DNA of 37,487 nucleotides from JAZDEL01 sp043820655 (lineage in GTDB: Archaea; Iainarchaeota; Iainarchaeia; Iainarchaeales; JAZDEL01): assembly GCA_043820655.1 (NCBI GenBank), contig JBDRDO010000092.1, forward strand, positions 1 through 37,487. The letters run 5' to 3'. Positions 23,090 through 28,729 of this stretch are shown one piece after another. Made by a program: the position numbers and the translations under genes. Below the pieces are notes generated by a model, which had not been told where the DNA came from, did not search any database, and was given only the letters and a program-made list of their open reading frames with translations. Every line of letters begins with the position of its first letter. The stretch's first letter is position 1.

Positions 23090-23118
23090 AAAAATAAAAA
23101 AAAGAAAAAGAAAGGAAA
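23090..23118 (-). terminator. Oligo-U terminator of the pilin gene
   Basis: On the reverse strand this is a pyrimidine-rich run of T with scattered C that begins ten bases after the pilin stop codon (23128). Oligo-U tracts alone end archaeal transcription, so this is a strong candidate terminator for a highly expressed gene. Confidence 0.6.
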
Positions 23119-23127
23119 GCATCACAC

Positions 23128-23589
23128 TTATGTTGCTGGTGCTGTTCCTTTACAGCTGGCTGACGATTCCTTAGCGAAGCCGTCTGCATCCGTGTATCCG
23201 AATGTGAAGTTGACAGTGTATGCCCCTCCTGCCACAAATGTGTGGTTGGGTGCGACGGTCAGTACGAAATCAGCCTGCACTTCGTCGTTCGCTGGAATGC
23301 TAGAGTATGACTTTGTTTCGGTGAGGTCGCCTGTTGCAGTTATTAGAACTGTTGTCAGGTTCTCGCCTGTCATGTTAGTGAAGATTATTGAGAATATATC
23401 ACCGGTAGCCGTGCCACTAAGGTTCTGCTTCTTAATCGGCAGCTTTGACGCACCTGTGCATCCCTCCGCGCCAATCTGCGTCGGATTAATCAGGAACACC
23501 AGTGCAGCAATCGCAATAACAATCACGATCAAAGCCCAGCCGTAGGTCATCAAATACTCCAGCGCTGATTGTCCTTTATTGCCAAACAT
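23128..23589 (-). CDS. Major-pilin-like protein, class III signal peptide
   Basis: A 153-residue pilin. It has a five-residue leader MFGNKG, then QSALEYLMTYGWALIVIVIA, the textbook class III signal: cut before Gln, Glu at +5, hydrophobic helix after it. The mature domain is small, beta-rich and Thr/Ser/Asn-rich with many N-x-S/T sites (NMTGENLTT, NHTF) and ends in a Cys (SCKG) that may pair with CTG near residue 44. GGAGG precedes ATG 23589, and a TATA-like TTTATATT lies at about 23634-23642 on this strand. It has its own promoter and terminator and faces the assembly operon, so it is probably the main fibre subunit. Confidence 0.92.
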   Translation of the reverse strand: MFGNKGQSALEYLMTYGWALIVIVIAIAALVFLINPTQIGAEGCTGASKLPIKKQNLSGTATGDIFSIIFTNMTGENLTTVLITATGDLTETKSYSSIPANDEVQADFVLTVAPNHTFVAGGAYTVNFTFGYTDADGFAKESSASCKGTAPAT

Positions 23590-23633
23590 GTTTTTGCCCT
23601 CCTTTTTAAGTTTCTAAAGCATGAAATGCTCAA

Positions 23634-23660
23634 ATATAAACATGTTTGTCATATTTAAAG
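23634..23660 (-). promoter_or_regulatory. Promoter region of the pilin gene
   Basis: Read on the reverse strand, a TTTAAATATG element at about 23650-23660 is followed by GTTTATATTT at about 23634-23643. The second would start RNA near 23611, leaving a 22-base leader that contains the GGAGG ribosome site. This is inferred from spacing. Confidence 0.5.
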
Positions 23661-23736
23661 CTTGCGGTTAAAATTGCAAACCGTAAAAGCGCTTTAAATA
23701 CGGTTTTCACGGAATTATTCCGCTTTTAACAAGCCG

Positions 23737-24243
23737 TCATTTGCCGAGTTTTTTCCCCAATGCCATTGAAACATTCTCAGGCACAAAGCATTTTGTGTTC
23801 CCGCCAACTGCAGCAATCTCCCTAACAGCGCTTGAACTCAGGTAAAAATATTCCGCACTTGTCATTATGAAAACAGTGTCTATTGCATTATTCAGTTTCC
23901 TGTTCATTATCGCCTGCTGGAACTCGCGTTCAAAATCACTCAATTCGCGCAGGCCGCGCAGAATAGTGTTTGTGTTCTCGCCCCTGACAAAATCAACAAG
24001 CAGCCCGCTGAAACTCTTAACCTGCACGCCCCTCATCCCCTTTACAGCGCCCTTCACAAGCGCAACCCTTTCCTCAAGCGTGAAAAGCGGCCTTTTGCTT
24101 GTTTTTGTTGTAACAGCAACAGTCAGGCTGTCAAACATCTTCAGCCCGCGCTTAATAACATCCAGATGCCCAAGCGTTATCGGGTCAAATGTTCCGGCAT
24201 AAACCGCAGCCCCGCAATTTCCGCCCTTCCCTTTTCCGCTCAT
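23737..24243 (-). CDS. coaD: Phosphopantetheine adenylyltransferase, bacterial type
   Basis: Transfers AMP from ATP to 4'-phosphopantetheine to make dephospho-CoA. The 168-residue length and motifs match bacterial CoaD: AVYAGTFDPITLGHLDVI with the TxGH nucleotidyl-transfer motif, KRPLFTLEERVALV, FSGLLVDFV, TILRGLRELSDFEREFQ, MNRKL and EYFYLSSSAVREIA. Archaea normally use a different, eukaryote-like adenylyltransferase, so transfer from bacteria is likely. ATG 24243 is preceded by GGAGGCGAT, and the gene follows coaE by 15 bases, forming a two-gene operon for the last two CoA steps. Confidence 0.95.
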   Translation of the reverse strand: MSGKGKGGNCGAAVYAGTFDPITLGHLDVIKRGLKMFDSLTVAVTTKTSKRPLFTLEERVALVKGAVKGMRGVQVKSFSGLLVDFVRGENTNTILRGLRELSDFEREFQQAIMNRKLNNAIDTVFIMTSAEYFYLSSSAVREIAAVGGNTKCFVPENVSMALGKKLGK

Positions 24244-24258
24244 GCAATCGCCTCCATT

Positions 24259-24852
24259 TCATGCAAGCCCAGTAATTTCCCTGTAAATCCCGCGCACCTG
24301 CCTCATGGTTTCCCGCCTGGTGCCGTTAGTATCTATTGCATAATCCGCTAATTTAACCTTTTCGCGCAGAGGCATCTGGGATGCGATTCTCGCACATGCC
24401 TCGCGCGTGCTTAATCCCCTTTTCCTCAGCCTTGCGATTTGGTTTTTCCTGCCTGCCTTCACGGCAACAACAACATCAAACATTTTCGCAAGTTTCGCCT
24501 CAAACAAAAGTGGGGCATCTACAACAATAATTTTCTTTCGCGCGCGCCTTATTTTCCGTCCAATCTCACGCACAACTGCGGGATGGACAATTGAATTTAA
24601 TTTTTTCAGTTTCCGCGCATCTGAAAAAACCAATTCCGCCAGAACTTCACGGTTTACAATTTTTTTGCCGCCTTTATTTTTTATTGCCCCCTTCCCGAAA
24701 GCCACCCTAATCTTCGTAACCATCGCCGGCTTCCTGTAAAGTTCATGCACAATCTCATCGGCATCAATCAATTCCGCGCCCATTTCCGCAAAGGCACGCG
24801 CAACACTGCTCTTCCCGCAGGCAATGCTTGAGGTCAATCCAACAACCGGCAT
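24259..24852 (-). CDS. coaE: Dephospho-CoA kinase, bacterial type
   Basis: Phosphorylates the 3' hydroxyl of dephospho-CoA, the last step of CoA synthesis. It has 197 residues: a P-loop GLTSSIACGKSS near residue 5, LIDADEIVHELY, LNSIVHPAVVREI, VVDAPLLFEAKL and a C-terminal ADYAIDTNGT, all as in bacterial CoaE. ATG 24852 gives the family N-terminus (MPVVGLTSS); the frame stays open to 24933. A TATA-like TTTTTATTAAC at about 24885-24895 on this strand would give a leader of roughly ten bases. Archaea mostly use an unrelated GTP-dependent kinase, so this enzyme and coaD look jointly acquired. Confidence 0.95.
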   Translation of the reverse strand: MPVVGLTSSIACGKSSVARAFAEMGAELIDADEIVHELYRKPAMVTKIRVAFGKGAIKNKGGKKIVNREVLAELVFSDARKLKKLNSIVHPAVVREIGRKIRRARKKIIVVDAPLLFEAKLAKMFDVVVAVKAGRKNQIARLRKRGLSTREACARIASQMPLREKVKLADYAIDTNGTRRETMRQVRGIYREITGLA

Positions 24853-25212
24853 GCAAACCACAATGTAACTTTCCGCGGCAGTTAATAAAAACAATTCCCC
24901 TGCGCAAAGCGGTTTGGAAAATGAAAACATCAAAGTTATCTATAACCTGGGGTGTAGTATCTGCGGTGTTGGGTGAGGCTAAAAATTCTTCGGAATTTTC
25001 GGCTTTCTGCAATACCATTGTGTTATCAAGCGGAACCGAGATTTCAGCGCGTTCTTCGGAACATGCGGGAATATGGTTCCGCCCAGTAACACTTCCTGTT
25101 CTCGGAATTTTGTTTTTTTGCTTCAGCCCCTGTTTGCCCCAGTTTTTTGCATTGCGCGGGCGTGCCGCAAATAATTAAATAGCAGGGCGCCGTTATTTCT
25201 GAAGGCAATTGC
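24853..25212. other. 360-base intergenic region with structured elements
   Basis: There is no convincing gene here. A forward frame from 24921 to 25178 could encode 85 residues with one hydrophobic stretch, but it has no ribosome site and odd composition. Two structures stand out: a hairpin AAAATTC-TTCG-GAATTTT at 24982-24999, and an 8-bp pairing of GCGGAACC (25030-25037) with GGTTCCGC (25075-25082), the latter also able to pair with CGGAAC at 25057-25062. A TATA-like ATTAAATAG at 25174-25182 serves the next gene. A small RNA is possible. Confidence 0.4.
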
Positions 25213-25932
25213 ATGGCTAAAAATAAACTGTGGGGATGGGTGCGGAAAACAATTGCCGCGGGCACGGCTGCATTTGTGCTAGGGCACCCCGGAAAAATAG
25301 CAATGGAATATCCGCATGGATATGAGTTTCGCCCGGGGATAAGGCGTGAGGGCATGGTTCAGGCCGCGAAGGAGATTGAGTTCAGGAACGCACTCCTTAA
25401 CAGCGGAAAGGGCGAATGGTCTGAAAAATACCGCGCGCTTCTTGAGCCGCACGGTCCGCTGAATCGCACAGGCCTGCCTGAGAGGCTTCTTCGCTGTGAG
25501 GCGTTTCGCATCTGGCTCGGCGGCGAAAAGGGCGAGGTTACGGATTACTTTGATGCGCAGGAGCTTTACAATATGCATATGGAGCTTAAGGGCGGGAATC
25601 CAAAATTCATCGGCAAAAATGTGCCGATTGCGGAACAGTATGAGGCAGTCCGCCCCGGGCGCTACAGGAATTGCCTGAACGCCGCGGCGCGCAATTTCAG
25701 GAAATGGGGTCTGCCGATAAGTGAGGCGGAACTCCTGAAGAAACGCCCGTCACCTGCCCCTGCTCAGGGCACTGTGCCGGCACTTAAGCCAAGCCAAACG
25801 CCGCTTATGAAGGGCACGCCCGCAGCCCCTGATAAAATCAAGGTTAAGCCGAGGCGCAAAAAGAAATACAGGAAGAGCTACATCCGCCCCCCTAAGATAG
25901 ACCGTTCAGCTTTGCCCAAAAGGCGCGCATAA
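25213..25932 (+). CDS. Hypothetical basic protein with N-terminal hydrophobic segment
   Basis: A 239-residue protein. A short hydrophobic stretch near the N-terminus (TIAAGTAAFVLGHPG) could be a membrane anchor. The middle is helical with EYPHGYEFRPGIRREG and NCLNAAARNFRKWGLP. The last 65 residues are Pro/Lys/Arg-rich and likely disordered (KIKVKPRRKKKYRKSYIRPP). A TATA-like ATTAAATAG lies 31-39 bases before ATG 25213. I do not recognise it. Two other small proteins of similar plan follow, each behind its own ATTAAATAG box, so the three may be related in regulation. Confidence 0.65.
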   Translation: MAKNKLWGWVRKTIAAGTAAFVLGHPGKIAMEYPHGYEFRPGIRREGMVQAAKEIEFRNALLNSGKGEWSEKYRALLEPHGPLNRTGLPERLLRCEAFRIWLGGEKGEVTDYFDAQELYNMHMELKGGNPKFIGKNVPIAEQYEAVRPGRYRNCLNAAARNFRKWGLPISEAELLKKRPSPAPAQGTVPALKPSQTPLMKGTPAAPDKIKVKPRRKKKYRKSYIRPPKIDRSALPKRRA

Positions 25933-26051
25933 TGCGCAGGGAACACGCTGGCTGAAACAAAAGGGGCAATCGCATTGCGGAATGCCCTGTGGCAAAGAAG
26001 GCGTGGCGTAAGTATTAAATAGGCGCACGCCCTTTCATATACGGGGCTTAT

Positions 26052-26519
26052 ATGGCTTTGGGAAAAGGCACTGTGAAAAAAGCGTTTGCCATCGGAACCG
26101 TCGGCGGAATGTTGTTTTGGTCCGCATTATTTGGCAACAAGGTCCTCGAGCAGCGCAGGTTTGTCTCGGGGGAGGCGGGGAATCGTGTTTCTGTTAAATA
26201 CAGTGAACGGCTCCCCTCGGACTGGCGGGCTACTGAGTATGCGAAATACTGCCGCAAGATTGTGAGGGCTCATTCCGCCACCTATAAGGATGCGCTTAAC
26301 GTTGCCGCTTACCGGACACAGCTGGAGCGGGCGCAGACTCTGCAGAAACCACTGGGTGCCAAAGAGTTGTTCAAACAGTCCGTGAAAATGCTTGAGGATG
26401 CGGGGATTGTACCCTCAAAGGACGGCAAGTCCGCAATTATCCTTGAGAAAAATGATTACAATTACATGATTCTGCAGAATAAGGGCAATGCCCCTGGGAA
26501 AAAGCAGGTCTCCAAATAG
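26052..26519 (+). CDS. Hypothetical protein, N-terminal membrane segment, paralogue of the next gene
   Basis: A 155-residue protein. A basic start (MALGKGTVKK) precedes one hydrophobic helix (AFAIGTVGGMLFWSALFG), then a soluble helical domain containing ATYKDALNVAAYRTQLERAQ and KELFKQSVKMLEDAGI. The same order and similar words occur in the gene at 26626 (AAYKDLLVLETNRVLL, KEAIKEAAANLEKAGF), so the two are paralogues. The TATA-like ATTAAATAG at 26014-26022 gives a short leader. Function unknown. Confidence 0.65.
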   Translation: MALGKGTVKKAFAIGTVGGMLFWSALFGNKVLEQRRFVSGEAGNRVSVKYSERLPSDWRATEYAKYCRKIVRAHSATYKDALNVAAYRTQLERAQTLQKPLGAKELFKQSVKMLEDAGIVPSKDGKSAIILEKNDYNYMILQNKGNAPGKKQVSK

Positions 26520-26535
26520 CCCCGCCGCGGCTTCG

Positions 26536-26563
26536 CGCTGAACCTAACTTAAACCTTTCGCGC
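26536..26563 (+). repeat. 28-bp direct repeat, copy 1
   Basis: Begins CGCTGAACCTAACTTAAACC and ends TTTCGCGC. It is identical over 28 bases to 27210-27237. The second copy acts as the likely promoter of the phosphomutase gene; this one has the same TATA-like CTTAAACC but no start codon at the matching distance. The two copies flank the gene at 26626. Confidence 0.9.
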
Positions 26564-26625
26564 ATTTCCCAGCGCTAGCGGAAGCATTAAATAGTTGGGG
26601 TGCGTTTTATTTTGAGGTGATAGCA

Positions 26626-27087
26626 ATGGGCAAAATCGCAAAAACCACCAAAAAGATTGTTAAGGCAACAGGGGGTGCCTTGCGTACAACCGGGAGAGGC
26701 TTACGTGAAGTAAGTTTTGTAAAAGTTGGTACGATAGTTTCGGGCGCTGCATGTATTGCTACTACGATATATCTCGGCGGGCTGGCTTATAAGGCGAACA
26801 AAATCATATCGCCCAAAGTAGTGAAGCCCACGATTGCCAAATACGGGCTCCCGCATCAAACCAATTGGAACAGCGTGGTAAGGTTATACAAAAGCGCGGT
26901 TAGCAAGGGGGCTGCCTATAAGGACCTTCTTGTTCTGGAAACAAACAGGGTGCTGCTGACTAAGTGGACTAAGAAGCCAGCTGATGCGATCGCCGCCCCT
27001 CTGATGGCTAAAGAGGCGATTAAGGAGGCGGCAGCCAATTTGGAAAAAGCAGGGTTCAAGCCGCCGAAAGCAAAGGGCGGGAAGTAG
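26626..27087 (+). CDS. Hypothetical protein, N-terminal membrane segment, paralogue of the previous gene
   Basis: A 153-residue protein. A Lys/Thr-rich start (MGKIAKTTKKIVKATGG) is followed by one hydrophobic span (VGTIVSGAACIATTIYLGG) and a helical domain with SAVSKGAAYKDLLVLETNRV and KEAIKEAAANLEKAGFKPP. It aligns with the gene at 26052. ATG 26626 is chosen over GTG 26617 because GAGGTGAT (26614-26621) is an almost perfect ribosome site; a TATA-like ATTAAATAG lies at 26587-26595. The gene sits between two exact 28-bp repeats. Function unknown. Confidence 0.68.
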   Translation: MGKIAKTTKKIVKATGGALRTTGRGLREVSFVKVGTIVSGAACIATTIYLGGLAYKANKIISPKVVKPTIAKYGLPHQTNWNSVVRLYKSAVSKGAAYKDLLVLETNRVLLTKWTKKPADAIAAPLMAKEAIKEAAANLEKAGFKPPKAKGGK

Positions 27088-27209
27088 CGCGTTGCAATTG
27101 CGCGCCCCAATGTGGCGCGGTATGCGTCCCGAAACCGGCGCACGGCGGTTGAGCAGCTGGGCGCAGCGGCTGCGGTGTGCAGCCCAATGCCCGCACGTGG
27201 CAGGGCGCC
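27088..27209. other. GC-rich spacer with hairpin
   Basis: About 120 bases, clearly richer in G and C than the rest of the window. CGCGCC (27101-27106) pairs with GGCGCG (27114-27119) around a 7-base loop just after the upstream stop codon and could be a terminator. The remainder contains GGGCGCAGC and TGCAGCCC, which can partly pair. No gene is seen. Confidence 0.4.
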
Positions 27210-27237
27210 CGCTGAACCTAACTTAAACCTTTCGCGC
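27210..27237 (+). repeat. 28-bp direct repeat, copy 2, with the phosphomutase promoter
   Basis: Exact copy of 26536-26563. Its CTTAAACC element is centred about 27 bases before ATG 27252, the normal distance for a leaderless archaeal mRNA, so this copy is probably the working promoter. Confidence 0.85.
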
Positions 27238-27251
27238 TTTTATTTTTGAGT

Positions 27252-28658
27252 ATGCCGCAGGCAGTTAAGTTTAATCCGCAGATATTCCGCGAGTATGACC
27301 TCCGCGGGAAGGACTCTGAATTAACAGATGCCGCTGTTCAGGCAATCGGCAGTGCGTATGCAACAATGCTTAGAAGAAAAAACAAAGGTGCGAAGTTTGT
27401 CACAGTCGGCAGGGATATCCGCACATCCTCGGAACGCATAAAAAACGCGCTTGTGCGCGGCATAACCGCCTGCGGAATTGATGTTATTGATTTAGGGCTT
27501 AGCCCCACGCCTATGCTTTATTATTCAATCATTAAATTAAAATCCGCGGGCGGGATTAACGTAACAGGCTCCCACAATCCTGTGGGGATGAACGGGCTGA
27601 AAATAAACATAGGGGAAGTCACAATTTACGGGGGGGAAATACAAAAACTTCGGGAGATGATTGAAAATTCCGATTTTGATTTGACCGAAGCGGGCAAAGA
27701 AGGGAATGCAACTGAAAAGGACCTTGTGCAGACATACATTGATGAAATCTGCTCGCGCGTAAAACTAAAGCGCAAATTAAAGATTGTTGTTGATGCGGGA
27801 AACGGAATGGCTTCGGAAATTGCGCCGAAACTCCTGCGCAAATTGGGCTGTGAGGTTATCCCGCTTTACTGCAAACTTGACGGCACTTTCCCGAATCATT
27901 TGCCCGACCCGACACAGGTCCCTTTTGTGCAGGATTTGATTGCGCTGGTGAAATCCGAAAAAGCAGATTTGGGCTTGGGTTTTGACGGGGATGTGGACAG
28001 GACAGGCGTCATAGATGAAAACGGAAAAATCGTATGGGCTGACAGGATAATGATGCTTTTTGCAAGGGAAATTTTATCGCGTGAGAAGGGGGCGCAGATT
28101 ATTTTTGATGTTAAATGTTCACAGGCGCTTCCAGAAGTAATTGAGGCGAACGGCGGCAGGCCTTTAATGTGGAAAACAGGCCACTCCCTTAGCAAGGCAA
28201 AACTGCGCGAAACAGGCGCCCCGATTTCAGGGGAAATGTCGGGGCACATCTTCTTCAAAGACAGATGGCTGGGCTTTGATGACGGTTTTTACGTTGCCGC
28301 GCGCTTCCTTGAAATTCTCGCGGCAGGAAACAAAACCGTGAGCGAAATTATGGGTGAATTTCCCGAGTATTTCAGCACGCCTGAAATAAGGCTTGATTAC
28401 TCCGAAGAAAAGAAATTTGAATTTGTTGAAAAGGCAAAAAAGGAATTTGGAAGTGACAAAGGACTGAAAATAATCGACATTGACGGTGTGCGCGTGCTTT
28501 ATCCGCGGGGCTGGGCTCTTTTGCGCGCATCAAACACTCAGGCGAAAATAATCCTCAGGTTTGAGGCAAAAACTGCGGCAGGGCTTGCGGAAATAAAAAA
28601 TGATTTCATGCGGCGCCTGAACAAATTCTCGGAAAAAAAGCTGGAACTTAAGGACTAG
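27252..28658 (+). CDS. Phosphomannomutase/phosphoglucomutase
   Basis: Moves a phosphate between C1 and C6 of mannose or glucose phosphates, feeding sugar-nucleotide and glycan synthesis. The 468-residue protein has all family motifs: GGINVTGSHNPVGMNG with the phospho-Ser (about residue 107), DGDVDRTG for the metal, GEMSGHIFFKDRW for sugar recognition, and RASNTQAKIILRFEA for the phosphate site. The N-terminal FREYDLRG is also typical. ATG 27252 fits the leaderless promoter in the repeat copy just upstream. It stands alone. It may supply sugars for glycosylating the Asn-rich pilins and surface proteins nearby, which is inference. Confidence 0.95.
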   Translation: MPQAVKFNPQIFREYDLRGKDSELTDAAVQAIGSAYATMLRRKNKGAKFVTVGRDIRTSSERIKNALVRGITACGIDVIDLGLSPTPMLYYSIIKLKSAGGINVTGSHNPVGMNGLKINIGEVTIYGGEIQKLREMIENSDFDLTEAGKEGNATEKDLVQTYIDEICSRVKLKRKLKIVVDAGNGMASEIAPKLLRKLGCEVIPLYCKLDGTFPNHLPDPTQVPFVQDLIALVKSEKADLGLGFDGDVDRTGVIDENGKIVWADRIMMLFAREILSREKGAQIIFDVKCSQALPEVIEANGGRPLMWKTGHSLSKAKLRETGAPISGEMSGHIFFKDRWLGFDDGFYVAARFLEILAAGNKTVSEIMGEFPEYFSTPEIRLDYSEEKKFEFVEKAKKEFGSDKGLKIIDIDGVRVLYPRGWALLRASNTQAKIILRFEAKTAAGLAEIKNDFMRRLNKFSEKKLELKD

Positions 28659-28729
28659 CGTGCCTGCCCAATCCCCCTGCATTGCGAATCATTTAAATAA
28701 TACAATCTGATTATATATTGGGAATTTAA

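Noticed and set aside
23036..23545. Forward frame of 169 codons
   Set aside because: It overlaps the reverse-strand pilin almost entirely, and the pilin has a textbook signal peptide, ribosome site and promoter.
24921..25178. Possible 85-residue protein in the region between coaE and 25213
   Set aside because: No ribosome site, no TATA box at the right distance and no known motif; the DNA also shows paired structures. Kept only as part of the intergenic entry.
27088..27209. tRNA or other standard RNA in the GC-rich spacer
   Set aside because: A tRNA-like D-arm look was considered, but no T-loop GTTCRA sequence, acceptor pairing or CCA-like end is present.
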